Positions 15,295 through 23,605 are shown, counted from the first letter of the stretch. The stretch is DNA of 28,172 nucleotides from Stenotrophomonas sp. (GCA_003248565.1 QFOV01000013.1:1-28172), one strand, 5' to 3'. Notes: a model not told the origin generated them from the sequence alone. Numbers and translations: made by a program.

Positions 15295-17016
15295 TTGAGC
15301 GAAGTTCCACATTCCAACGCGGTGCAACAGCAACGCCGCGTACAGCAGCAATGGCTGGCGGCTCTGGCGTCCGGGGCCCGGTCGCAGCAGCGTTTGGCGG
15401 CCTTGGCCGTCTGTACTTCAGGTGCGCTGCTGATCGTGCAGGCTGGCGCCATTGCCTGGTTGATCCAGAGCATAGTCGTGGAACGGCTGAATTGGGTACA
15501 GGTAATTCACGGTTTCTGGATGTTGGCGGCAGTTCTGGTACTGCGCAGCCTGCTCGGTGGGGTCGCCCAGACCGCCGCCGGCAAGGTCGCCGACAGTGCC
15601 AAACTGGCGCTGCGTGAGCAGGTGTACCGGCGTTTGCTGGCACGCGGACCGCTGTGGCTGCGCCGCCAGCGCACGGGCGAGCTGGGCGAGTTGCTGCTGT
15701 CACACGGCGATGCCATCGAGGGCTATTACGCCGGATTCCAGCCGGTGCGGGTGGAAGTGGTGGTGGTGCCGCTGCTGATTGCCGCTGCCGTGGCCTATGT
15801 GGACTGGGTGGTAGCGCTGATCTTCATTTTCACCGCGCCGCTGGTGCCGTTCTTCATGATGCTGGTGGGCTGGGGTGCCGAGGCCGCCGGTCGGGCACAG
15901 TTGGGCGAGCTGGCACGCATGAGTGGCCACTTTGCCGATCGCATCAAGGGCTTGGGCCTGTTGCGCCTGTACGGGCGCGGTGAAGCCGAGCTGGAAGGGG
16001 TTGCCGCCGCCGCTGATGGCGTGCGCGAGCGCACCATGAAGGTGCTGCGCATCGCCTTCCTGTCCTCCACGGTGCTGGAATTCTTCGCTTCGGTCAGCGT
16101 GGCGATGGTGGCCCTGTACCTGGGGTTGAGCTATCTCGGCCTGATGTCCTTGCACTCGGTGGTGCCGACCCTGGGCACCGGCATGTTCTGCCTGCTGCTG
16201 GCGCCGGAGTTCTACGCGCCGCTGCGGCGGCTGGCCGCGCATTACCACGACCGTGCCAATGCGTTGGCGGCAGCGGCCGAAGTCGAGCGCCTGCTGGCTG
16301 ACGATCAGGATGCTGCTGCGGCAACTTCCGTCGCTGCGTCCCTGGTAGCGCCGGAGCCGGCGCAGTTGCACGCGCCGCTGGTGTCGGTGCGCAATGTCGT
16401 GCTGCGCCCCCAAGGCGCCACCCACGATGTGTTGAAGGATTTCTCGCTGGAGATCGGCGACGGTCAGCGCCTGGCCCTGATCGGTCCCAGTGGCAGTGGC
16501 AAGAGCACCTTGCTGGAAGCCCTGGCCGGCTGGCTGCCGCCGCGCGAAGGCCGCATTGTTGTCCGCGACGGCGTGCGCATCGGCTACGCAGGCCAGCGTC
16601 CCTATCTGTTCCACGGCTCGATTGCCGACAACCTGCGCATGGCCGACCCGGCAGTAAGCGCTGCGCGCCTGCAGGCGGTGGCTGAAGTGGCCCAGGTGAT
16701 GCGCTTTGCCCAGCATCTGCCCTTGGGCTTGAACACGGTGATCGGTGAGCGTGGCTTTGGCCTGTCCGGTGGCGAAGCGCGACGGATTGGACTGGCGCGG
16801 CTATTGCTGCTGGAGCCGGATCTGTTCCTGCTTGACGAACCGACCGCCTTCCTCGATCCGCAGACCGAAGCGGATCTATTGCAGGCCCTGGCGGCGCATA
16901 CGCGTGGTCGCACGGTGCTGATGGCCACCCATAGCGAAGCGGCGATGCGCTGGGCCGACAAGATCATCGATCTGCAGGACAGCGTGCAGGTTGCAGTGCA
17001 GGGAGCGCGCGCATGA
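15295..17016 (+). CDS. cydD: Heterodimeric ABC exporter subunit CydD
   Basis: CydD pairs with CydC to form the inner-membrane exporter linked to cysteine/glutathione or haem handling that is required for cytochrome bd assembly. The transmembrane domain (about residues 25-310) includes PLVPFFMMLVGWGAEAAGR and LRIAFLSSTVLEFFASVSVA, which closely resemble E. coli CydD. The ATPase domain has Walker A GPSGSGKST (397-405), signature LSGGEARR (from about 490) and Walker B LFLLDEPTAFLD. I chose the TTG at 15295 (573 residues); another TTG at 15286 and a GTG at 15322 are alternatives. No in-frame ATG fits: the nearest upstream one would translate through the FNR box. It overlaps cydC by four bases. 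Confidence 0.93.
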   Translation: MSEVPHSNAVQQQRRVQQQWLAALASGARSQQRLAALAVCTSGALLIVQAGAIAWLIQSIVVERLNWVQVIHGFWMLAAVLVLRSLLGGVAQTAAGKVADSAKLALREQVYRRLLARGPLWLRRQRTGELGELLLSHGDAIEGYYAGFQPVRVEVVVVPLLIAAAVAYVDWVVALIFIFTAPLVPFFMMLVGWGAEAAGRAQLGELARMSGHFADRIKGLGLLRLYGRGEAELEGVAAAADGVRERTMKVLRIAFLSSTVLEFFASVSVAMVALYLGLSYLGLMSLHSVVPTLGTGMFCLLLAPEFYAPLRRLAAHYHDRANALAAAAEVERLLADDQDAAAATSVAASLVAPEPAQLHAPLVSVRNVVLRPQGATHDVLKDFSLEIGDGQRLALIGPSGSGKSTLLEALAGWLPPREGRIVVRDGVRIGYAGQRPYLFHGSIADNLRMADPAVSAARLQAVAEVAQVMRFAQHLPLGLNTVIGERGFGLSGGEARRIGLARLLLLEPDLFLLDEPTAFLDPQTEADLLQALAAHTRGRTVLMATHSEAAMRWADKIIDLQDSVQVAVQGARA

Positions 17017-18680
17017 GCCCGCAGACGATGCGTGATGTATTCAAGCGCCACCGCTGGCGGCTGGCATTGGCGACGGCGCTGCTGTTCACCACCATGCTGG
17101 CGGGGGTTGGCCTGCTGGGTTTGTCTGGTGGCTTCCTCACCGCCGCAGCGTTGGCCGGTGCCTTGGGCATGGGCGGCACTTTCAATTTCTTTTCACCGTC
17201 GGCCGGCATTCGTGCGTTGACGATGGCGAGAATTGTGTCGCGCTATTTCGAAAAGCTGGTCGGCCACGACGCGACCTTGCGGATTGCGCGTGACCTGCGC
17301 GTGTGGTTCTTCCAGCGTGCACTGCCGTTGGCGCCTGCCCGACTTGGCAGCAGCCGTACCGGTGAGTTGCTGGCGCGGTTGATCACCGATATCGGCGAAG
17401 TCGATGGTTTGATGGTGCGGGCGATCAGTCCCTTGCTGGCCTTGGCGGGCGCCGCCGTGGCGAGCGTGGTCGCGGCCGGACTCATTTACTGGCCGGCGGC
17501 ACTGTTGTTGCTGGTGCTCGCGGTGTTGGTGGGAATCGGCGTTCCGGTGTTCGCGGTGCGCCGTGGCGACGCGGTCGAGGCCGAGCGCGCGCAGCAGCGT
17601 GCCAGCCTGCGTACGTTGGCGTTTGAAGGTTTGGAAGGCGCGGCTGATCTCACCGCCTTGGATGCCCGCGATGATTGGGCGTTGCGTGTGGATGCAGCCG
17701 CGCAGCAGCTGGCGCGCAGCGATCAACGACGTCGTGGCCGTCTGATCGGTGGCAATGTGCTGCATTCGGCGCTGGCGGGTCTTGGCCTGTTGGCGATGCT
17801 GTGGCTGGCGTTGACGGCGTTCCAGGCAGGCAAGGTGGAGGCGGCGTTTGCTGCAACGCTGGTGTTCCTGACCGTTGCGCTGCTGGAGGTTGCAGCAGGC
17901 AGCGGCATCGCCTGGCAGGCCTTGCAGTCGGCGCGGGTGGCCGGCAAGCGTCTGCGGCAGATTGTTGATCAGGTGCCAGCCGTGCAGGACCCAGCCCAGC
18001 CTCGCGCCATGGTTGCGGATGCCGCAGCGGTTGTGTTCGAGCAGGTGGTGTTTGCCTGGCCTGGCGAGACGCGGCGTCTGCTGGATGACGTGGATCTGCA
18101 GCTGGCGCCGGGTGAGCGCATCGCCATCCGTGGCGACAGCGGCTGCGGCAAGACGACCTTGTCCGCCTTGTTGCTGCGGCTATGGGACCCGCAGCAGGGG
18201 GCAGTGCGCTTCGGAGGTGTCGATTTGCGTGAGTTCGCCCAGGACGATTGGTATCGACAGATTGCCTGGTTGCCACAAGGGGCGCCGGTGTTTGCCGGCA
18301 GCATTGCGGACAATCTGCGCTTGGGTGATCCACAGGCCAGCGACGACGCGTTGTGGGCGGTGCTGGCGCAGGTACGCTTGAGCGATTGGGCGCAGCAACA
18401 AGGCGGGCTCGCCGCATGGGTGGGTGAGAACGGTGCCACCATGTCGGCGGGTCAGGCGCGGCGTTTGGCCTTGGCGCGTGCCTTGCTGCGCAACGCGCCG
18501 ATCATGGTGCTGGATGAGCCGACCGAAGGCCTGGATGTGGACACCGCGCATGCGCTGCTACTCGATCTGGCGGCGGCGCTGGGGCAGCGCAGCCTGTTGA
18601 TGATCACCCACGATCGACTGCCGGAAGGTGTGGTGCAGCGCGAGTACCGGTTGCAGCAGGGGCGGTTGAGCCTGCAGTAG
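17013..18680 (+). CDS. cydC: Heterodimeric ABC exporter subunit CydC
   Basis: This 555-residue partner of CydD begins at an ATGA overlap, so translation is coupled. The N-terminal half is a six-helix exporter domain that begins with GGFLTAAALAGA and NFFSPSAGIRALTMARIVSRYFEKLVGHDATLR, which is typical of CydC. The ATPase domain has Walker A GDSGCGKTT (374-382), a Q-loop IAWLPQGAPVFAGSI, signature MSAGQARR and Walker B IMVLDEPTEGLD with a following H-loop ITHD. The signature is degenerate (SAGQ rather than SGGQ), which is common in one half of asymmetric ABC exporters. A short GC-rich hairpin follows. Confidence 0.95.
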   Translation: MSPQTMRDVFKRHRWRLALATALLFTTMLAGVGLLGLSGGFLTAAALAGALGMGGTFNFFSPSAGIRALTMARIVSRYFEKLVGHDATLRIARDLRVWFFQRALPLAPARLGSSRTGELLARLITDIGEVDGLMVRAISPLLALAGAAVASVVAAGLIYWPAALLLLVLAVLVGIGVPVFAVRRGDAVEAERAQQRASLRTLAFEGLEGAADLTALDARDDWALRVDAAAQQLARSDQRRRGRLIGGNVLHSALAGLGLLAMLWLALTAFQAGKVEAAFAATLVFLTVALLEVAAGSGIAWQALQSARVAGKRLRQIVDQVPAVQDPAQPRAMVADAAAVVFEQVVFAWPGETRRLLDDVDLQLAPGERIAIRGDSGCGKTTLSALLLRLWDPQQGAVRFGGVDLREFAQDDWYRQIAWLPQGAPVFAGSIADNLRLGDPQASDDALWAVLAQVRLSDWAQQQGGLAAWVGENGATMSAGQARRLALARALLRNAPIMVLDEPTEGLDVDTAHALLLDLAAALGQRSLLMITHDRLPEGVVQREYRLQQGRLSLQ

Positions 18681-18689
18681 CAAGCGTTG

Positions 18690-18711
18690 AGCCGGGTTGT
18701 GCCCGGCTTTG
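18690..18711 (+). terminator. Possible terminator after cydC
   Basis: AGCCGGG-TTGTG-CCCGGCT is followed by only TTTG. It lies between two convergent genes, cydC and the leftward small membrane protein. The stem is good but the T-run is short. Confidence 0.5.
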
Positions 18712-18746
18712 TAGACCTACGGGTTGCGATGCGCAGGCGTGCGTCG

Positions 18747-19019
18747 TCAGCTGCGTTTGTTTCCACGCAAGCGTTTGAAAGCGTAGGCGACAATGCTGGC
18801 TGCCGGTACGGTAAGCATCGGCCCGAACAGGAAGGCCAGCCCATCCTGTGCATCGCGATGGCCGGTCACATCCCAGACAAAGCGCAGGCCAAGATAGGGG
18901 GCAAGCAGGCCGCCGAGCAGGGCGGCAAACAGCACGGCAAGCCAGGTTCGCCGGCACAAGGCACCGGCCGCCAAGCCCAGGCCGATGCTGGCTGCTGTTG
19001 CGACAAGCCAGAAGGTCAT
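18747..19019 (-). CDS. Small hydrophobic membrane protein, unknown function
   Basis: The 90-residue protein has three likely membrane helices (about 3-21, 25-46 and 61-82) and a basic tail ending FKRLRGNKRS. AGGAG lies six bases before the ATG, which supports it as a real gene. I do not recognise a family. It is the last of three same-strand genes (dikinase-like protein, GyrI-like protein, this one) separated by gaps of about 50 bp, so it may be co-transcribed with them. It ends convergent to cydC. Confidence 0.75.
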   Translation of the reverse strand: MTFWLVATAASIGLGLAAGALCRRTWLAVLFAALLGGLLAPYLGLRFVWDVTGHRDAQDGLAFLFGPMLTVPAASIVAYAFKRLRGNKRS

Positions 19020-19069
19020 GCTGGGCTCCTGTTACTCGGGCTGAGGGCGGGGCTGGTCATCATTGGGAT

Positions 19070-19672
19070 TCATCGCATGGGCTGGCGGATGATGGTTTTC
19101 CACTTCTCCGGCGCGGCCCTTCTGATGTCACTCAAGTAGATCTCATGGTGCTTGCCGCGCAATGCGGATCGCTCGCCGATGAAAGCATGCAGGCGCTCGA
19201 TCGCTGGTCCCTCATCGGCGAAGGGACCAACATGCAGCAGCTGCGCACATCGTCCTTCGTGAAACGTCTCGAAGCGCAGCTTTGACAGGGCGGCAAGCGA
19301 CTTCTTCTGCAAGCTGGTGATCGCAGATTCCACGTCCTTCTCACACACCTCCGGCGGCTGCATGATCATCATGGTCCACAGCCACTGCTGCTTCTCATCG
19401 CGCTGGAAGGCCGCCATGTCATCGGCCCACCACAGTCCCTCCAGCGGCATCACGGCGTAGTCCAGTCGCCCGGCTTTCTTGAGTGCGAACTTGATGGTGT
19501 AGGCGACGGAGAACAGCGTCTCCACGGCCCTCGTGTAATCCTGCGAGGTATTCGGATTGCCAGCGCCGTCGATCATCAGGAAGTTCAAGGCAGGCACGTC
19601 GATCTCGGCAATGGCCTTGGCCGAGGACTGGTAGAGCTGCTTCAGCTGGCGCTTGAGATCGATCTTGTCCAT
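19070..19672 (-). CDS. GyrI-like domain protein
   Basis: This 200-residue stand-alone GyrI-like (SOUL/Rob-type small-molecule-binding fold) protein begins MDKIDLKRQLKQLYQSSAKA and has IDVPALNFLMIDGAGNPNTSQDYTRAVE, SVAYTIKFALKK, VMPLEGLWWADD and LLHVGPFADEGPAIERLHAFI. These blocks match the subgroup that includes Listeria Lin2189 as I recall it. Some members of this superfamily hydrolyse cyclopropane-bearing DNA-alkylating natural products, while others only bind ligands; which applies here is unknown. It has no DNA-binding domain, so it is not a full AraC/MerR regulator. No strong ribosome-binding site precedes the ATG. It lies 51 bp after the exported dikinase-like gene. Confidence 0.87.
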   Translation of the reverse strand: MDKIDLKRQLKQLYQSSAKAIAEIDVPALNFLMIDGAGNPNTSQDYTRAVETLFSVAYTIKFALKKAGRLDYAVMPLEGLWWADDMAAFQRDEKQQWLWTMMIMQPPEVCEKDVESAITSLQKKSLAALSKLRFETFHEGRCAQLLHVGPFADEGPAIERLHAFIGERSALRGKHHEIYLSDIRRAAPEKWKTIIRQPMR

Positions 19673-19723
19673 GAGCGCGTCCGGATCAGTTGATACTGGG
19701 CGACGGAGAGGATGGGGAGGTCC

Positions 19724-21712
19724 CTAGCGGCTGCTTCCATCCACGTAGGGGCGCGATTGCAGGATGAGTATGTCATCGCCAACCACTGCCCATTCGATGT
19801 CCTGGTCGACTTCGCCCAATGCCTGTTTGGTACGGTTGCCTACGGCTGCCAGCCTCGCGATCAAGGCGTCGGTCAACACCTGGCGCGAGCCGGTCAGCGC
19901 CACCTCGCGGACACCGCCGCTGGCATTGGCGACCAGTTGGGTGTCCTCCGCGGAGCGGCTGAGCACCTGCACGGCCTTGGACCAGTTCGAATACATCACC
20001 TGCTCGGCCTGTCGCTTGCCTTCCACCACGCGGATGCCGAGGCCGCGCTTGGCCGAGATATAGGTGATGTGGCGACGTCCTGCATCAAATGGGTCGCGGG
20101 TGATCATCACCCCGGAACTGTCCGAGGGCGCGGCCAGCTGCACCAGTACCGCCATCGCCACTGCATCCTGGCCCAAACCAGCAGCGCGGCGTGCTTCGTA
20201 GGCCTCGAAGTTGTAGACCGACGCCCATACCGTCTGCACTGCGCGCACCAGCGCATCGGCAGCGATCACGTTGGGCACGGTCGTGTACAGGCCGGCGCCG
20301 CTGAAATTCGGCAGGTCCTCCGAGTTGGAAGAGCTGCGCACGAACACGCCGCGGCCCTGCAATTGGCTCTGCCACTGCGATTGCAGGCTGCGGACCAGTG
20401 CCGGGTCCGGGGTGGCGCCGCTGATCTCCGCCCGCAGCGCGGCCAGCGCCTCGCGGCGGACCTTGGCATCGGCGGCGAAGCCGGGCTGCTGCTGCAGTGC
20501 GGCCAGCCGCTCGCTGATGCGCAGTCTCTGCATTGCAGATTGGTAATGCGAGAAGGGGACACAGAATCCATCCGGGACCCGCGCGGAGGGCGGCAATGCG
20601 GATTTCAATGTGCCCAGATTGGCCGCCTTGACCCCGCAATGGCTGCTGTCCCTGGCGCGAAGCGCCGAAAGCGGCTTCAGTGCGGTTATCGATACGTCGG
20701 GCCGTGGCAGATTGCGCACGGCTGCCTGCGTGGTTGTGGAGGACGTGTTGGCCGGGCGAAGGGCTGGCCGCACCTTGTAGTCATTGTTCGTGACTTCCAG
20801 CTCGATCCATTGACCGTCGTAGACGCGCAATGCAGCCTTCGCGTCGCGGACATAGACGTTGGGGATACGCCACCCCTTGGCCAGCAGGTTGACGTGCGAC
20901 AACAGCGTCGATGGGCGCTGGGTGACGAGGCCGGCTACCGGCGACAGCGAGATCGGAACCTCGTCCAGTACCACGATGTCCTGCGGCGACAGGTCGCTTG
21001 CCTGTTCGATCGAGCGGACGATGCGCAGGCGGCCCTGTGCGATACCCGTGTTCAAGGGCAGGAAGGACTGCTCGCGCAGCAGTGCTTCCTGGGTGATGAA
21101 GGGCAGGCCAGCGGAGCGGGCGGTTTGCTCGTGCAGCGTGGAATTGGTCTTGAAACGGATCGCCTCGTAGAACGATCCCCGCACCAGCTGATCGGTCTGC
21201 CTGAGCAGTGCGGATGTCAGCTGGTCGCCTTCCCAGAACTCGTAGGTATAGCCAGGCAGGTCGCGCTGCCAGCTAACCGTGCCGAACAGGAAGCGCCGCT
21301 GCGGGTCCTTGTACTGCGCGTTGAGCGTGGCCTTGTCCAGGTGCGGCAGCAACCGTTCGCGCCGCACGAAGTTCTCGTGCAGCTCGTAGCGCGGCGTATT
21401 GATGTAATGGATACGGGCCGGATCACGACGGTCGATGGTGAATATCAGGTGGGGCATCTCCAACGGCGTGCCCGGGTTGTAAACCCGGGCCAGACGCATG
21501 AAATCGTCACGGTTGGCAATGCGCGGCAGTTGCGCAGGGGCCTGGGCGTTGTCGACGGAGGATGCGGTGGTGCCCTGCCTGGCCTCGTAAGGCGAGGGCT
21601 TGCGTGCGGTTTGCGCCAGTGCGGTCGGCATCGTAGCGAGGAGGACGGCGCTGAGGGCGACAAGATGCAGGCAGGCGAGGCGGAGTGCGGACTTCATACG
21701 GGCTCGATCCAT
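19724..21712 (-). CDS. Exported PEP/pyruvate-binding (dikinase-like) protein
   Basis: This 662-residue protein has an apparent signal peptide (KSALRLACLHLVALSAVLLA..ALA, cleavage near residue 33). An alternative start at 21697 trims five residues. Residues about 60-235 are not recognised. Residues about 240-300 resemble the swivelling phosphohistidine domain: DIVVLDEVPISLSPVAGLVT, then STLLSHVNLLAKGWRIPNVYV with candidate His273. Residues about 360-655 are a PEP-synthase/PPDK-type ATP-grasp domain: KAANLGTL, VRSSSNSEDLPNFSGAG (458-474), DIEWAV (638-643) and LQSRP (651-655). No PEP/pyruvate TIM-barrel follows. The order His domain then C-terminal ATP-grasp is that of glucan water dikinases, the reverse of PEP synthase. 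An exported ATP-dependent phosphotransferase is odd because free ATP is scarce in the periplasm. Substrate unknown. Confidence 0.85.
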   Translation of the reverse strand: MDRARMKSALRLACLHLVALSAVLLATMPTALAQTARKPSPYEARQGTTASSVDNAQAPAQLPRIANRDDFMRLARVYNPGTPLEMPHLIFTIDRRDPARIHYINTPRYELHENFVRRERLLPHLDKATLNAQYKDPQRRFLFGTVSWQRDLPGYTYEFWEGDQLTSALLRQTDQLVRGSFYEAIRFKTNSTLHEQTARSAGLPFITQEALLREQSFLPLNTGIAQGRLRIVRSIEQASDLSPQDIVVLDEVPISLSPVAGLVTQRPSTLLSHVNLLAKGWRIPNVYVRDAKAALRVYDGQWIELEVTNNDYKVRPALRPANTSSTTTQAAVRNLPRPDVSITALKPLSALRARDSSHCGVKAANLGTLKSALPPSARVPDGFCVPFSHYQSAMQRLRISERLAALQQQPGFAADAKVRREALAALRAEISGATPDPALVRSLQSQWQSQLQGRGVFVRSSSNSEDLPNFSGAGLYTTVPNVIAADALVRAVQTVWASVYNFEAYEARRAAGLGQDAVAMAVLVQLAAPSDSSGVMITRDPFDAGRRHITYISAKRGLGIRVVEGKRQAEQVMYSNWSKAVQVLSRSAEDTQLVANASGGVREVALTGSRQVLTDALIARLAAVGNRTKQALGEVDQDIEWAVVGDDILILQSRPYVDGSSR

Positions 21713-21908
21713 GATGCCGTGTTGGAGCTGGGGAGCGCAGATGATAAGCGACCGGTATCTGCACGGCGCGGCTGCACAGTCAGGCGATGATCGGTCCTTG
21801 GGCAGGAAGTCGCAGAATCCATTGGCATGGTCGGCGACTCCTGGCCCGGAGAAAGCGTTGCACCTGCAAGCCTGAGGATGCGGTGGCTGCTTTGGGTGCC
21901 CTGCCGGA

Positions 21909-21940
21909 GTTCCCGGGTGCGCTGCGCTTACTCGGGCTAC
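21909..21940. repeat. Solo copy of the CCGGGTGCGCTGCGCTTA repeat
   Basis: TTCCCGGGTGCGCTGCGCTT followed by ACTCGGGCTAC matches the arms at 10226-10258 and 10297-10326. It lies in the 249-bp gap (21713-21961) between the dikinase-like gene and the cold-shock gene. I see nothing else recognisable in that gap, although a promoter for the dikinase-like gene is expected there. Confidence 0.7.
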
Positions 21941-21961
21941 GCTGGCATTGCGGCTGCGTGC

Positions 21962-22570
21962 TTAGTGGGGAAGGCTCAGTCTGCTGCTGGCAAGGAGCCA
22001 GATTGCGGTGACATTGAGCACGACCGTCAGCCAGAACATGACCTGGAAACTGGACTTGCTGGTCTTGTGGCGGAACAGCCCCTGGCCGATCAGCGCGCCC
22101 GGCCAGCCACCGAGCAGGGAGATCAGGTGCAAGGTGTTTTCGGGCGTGCGCTGCTCACCGCGGGCAGCTGCGCCCTTGTCGTAGAGATAGAAGCCCAGCG
22201 CTACGACGCTCATCCCGCCAATCACCGGCAAGGTCCAATCGGGTATCAACTTGGCAATCCATAGTCCCAGTACGCAGAGCAGGGCACATGCGCCCAGCAG
22301 GACATGCGGCAGGCGGGCGGTCAACGGAGGACGCTTTGGCTTGGAAGTGACGGTTTGGGTGGCGCTTGCCGAGCGCACCGCGATGGCATTGAAACGGCCG
22401 CGTTCATCCTTGCGCAGCGCATAGCTGATTAGCATGCCGTCAGTCGGGCGTTGCGTACGCTGCTCGAAGGCCTTGATATGGACGAAGGCGCGGTCACCAC
22501 CGCCGTTCGGAACCACGAATCCGAAGCCCTTGTCATCGTTCCAATCCTGCAGCCGACCTTGATAGCGCAT
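21962..22570 (-). CDS. Cold-shock domain and DUF1294 membrane protein
   Basis: The 202-residue protein has two parts. Residues 1-65 are a cold-shock (OB-fold) nucleic-acid-binding domain with KGFGFVVP (RNP1-like) and AFVHIKAF (RNP2-like). After a basic linker (KPKRPP), residues 88-130 form two helices. The DUF1294 region (about 143-195) has TPENTLHLISLLGGWPGALI, then GQGLFRHKTSKSSFQVMFW and a final helix. The fusion would place an RNA- or ssDNA-binding module at the inner membrane facing the cytosol. The fusion is found in many proteobacteria and its function is not established. AGGGG upstream of the ATG is a plausible ribosome-binding site. Confidence 0.92.
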   Translation of the reverse strand: MRYQGRLQDWNDDKGFGFVVPNGGGDRAFVHIKAFEQRTQRPTDGMLISYALRKDERGRFNAIAVRSASATQTVTSKPKRPPLTARLPHVLLGACALLCVLGLWIAKLIPDWTLPVIGGMSVVALGFYLYDKGAAARGEQRTPENTLHLISLLGGWPGALIGQGLFRHKTSKSSFQVMFWLTVVLNVTAIWLLASSRLSLPH

Positions 22571-22651
22571 TGAGCTTGCCCCTGCTTGTCGCCGCTATTG
22601 CAGCGCAAACATGGGTGGCTGTGAAGCCCTGTGCCTACACAGGGTCTGCTT

Positions 22652-22751
22652 TGTGGGAGCGGCGTAAGCCGCGAAGCTGGTGTTGCTGAGGCCCCAATGT
22701 GTCTGCGCCATCTGATGATGTGTCTGCTTCGCGGCTTACGCCGCTCCCACA
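22652..22751. repeat. REP doublet (REPIN-like), perfect 26-bp arms
   Basis: The arm at 22652-22677 (TGTGGGAGCGGCGTAAGCCG..) is the exact reverse complement of the arm at 22726-22751. They are separated by 48 bp that resemble the spacer of the element at 25019-25066. The whole unit is about 100 bp, like a REPIN. It sits 17 bp beyond the DNA ligase stop and could stop transcription or stabilise that mRNA 3' end. Confidence 0.85.
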
Positions 22752-22768
22752 TGCAATGATTGCTTTGA

Positions 22769-23605
22769 TCAGCGATCATCTCGAACCCGCAGGAAGCGCG
22801 GAAAGCGGGGCAGGCCGTGCACGGTCAGGCCGTTGTAGCGATAGGTCACCTGACTGCCGATCGGCGGTGGATCGGCACGCTGCGCATCACTCAGACCGCT
22901 GCCGAGGCGGAACTGTGCTCCGCTGTCGGCGCGCACCAGCAGCGCACCGACCATGCCGGCGTACTTGCCCTTGCCAGGTACATGGCCGATCACGCGCGCT
23001 TCGGCATCGTCATACAGTTTGAGTTTGAACAAGCCAGCGCTGCGACCATCGCTGTAGCGATTGTCCTGATGATGCAGCATCAGGCCTTCGCCGCCGGCCT
23101 GGACGACGCTGCGCAGGTGTCGGTGCAGGCTCTCGGTATCTGGCAGGCGGCGTTGCTCAATGGAGAGCAGGTAGGGGTTGGCTTGATTGGCGATGATCCG
23201 GCTGAGCTGGGCGTGGCGACGGGCGAAGCCATCGGTTGCACTGGGCAGGTCGAAGGCCATGAAGCGTAGGGTGCGCCACTGCGCTTCGTCGGTCGTGCTG
23301 CTGCGGATGAGCGCACTGGTGGCTTCGAACTGACCGCGCGCCATCCATAATTCGCCGTCGATCGCCTGCTTGGGCCAGCCCTGGATAAACCATGCCGGCG
23401 TCGGGATGCGGTGACCGGCGCGGGTCCAGAGCGCGTGACCATCCCAGCGTGCGCGCACGCCGTCGAGTTTCTCGCTGACCAGATAGAGGGAAACATCCGG
23501 CCCGTCCTGCCAGCTGCTGGCCAGCATCAAGGGTGGCGCGGCAGCGAGCGCCGTGTTGAGCGAACTGGCCAGCAAGAAAAATAGAATCAGGAGGAAACGT
23601 TGCAT
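22769..23605 (-). CDS. Exported minimal ATP-dependent DNA ligase (Lig E type)
   Basis: The 278-residue protein has a signal peptide (MQRFLLILFFLLASSLNTALA, cleavage near residue 21). It carries the nucleotidyltransferase motifs of ATP-dependent DNA ligases: motif I SEKLDGVRA with the adenylated Lys46, motif III DGELW (83-87), motif IV GGEGLMLH (171-178) and motif V FKLKL (193-197). A short OB domain follows (GKGKYAGMVGALLVR, FRLGSGLSDAQR, PPIGSQVTYRY). There is no extra DNA-binding domain, which fits the Lig E group of Gram-negative bacteria. Lig E enzymes seal nicks in vitro; a role in extracellular DNA or DNA uptake has been proposed. GGGAG lies eight bases before the ATG. Confidence 0.92.
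   Translation of the reverse strand: MQRFLLILFFLLASSLNTALAAAPPLMLASSWQDGPDVSLYLVSEKLDGVRARWDGHALWTRAGHRIPTPAWFIQGWPKQAIDGELWMARGQFEATSALIRSSTTDEAQWRTLRFMAFDLPSATDGFARRHAQLSRIIANQANPYLLSIEQRRLPDTESLHRHLRSVVQAGGEGLMLHHQDNRYSDGRSAGLFKLKLYDDAEARVIGHVPGKGKYAGMVGALLVRADSGAQFRLGSGLSDAQRADPPPIGSQVTYRYNGLTVHGLPRFPRFLRVRDDR

Noticed and set aside
19712..21790. 692-codon plus-strand frame opposite the dikinase-like gene
   Set aside because: The minus-strand product has a signal peptide and clear ATP-grasp motifs. The plus-strand frame has none.
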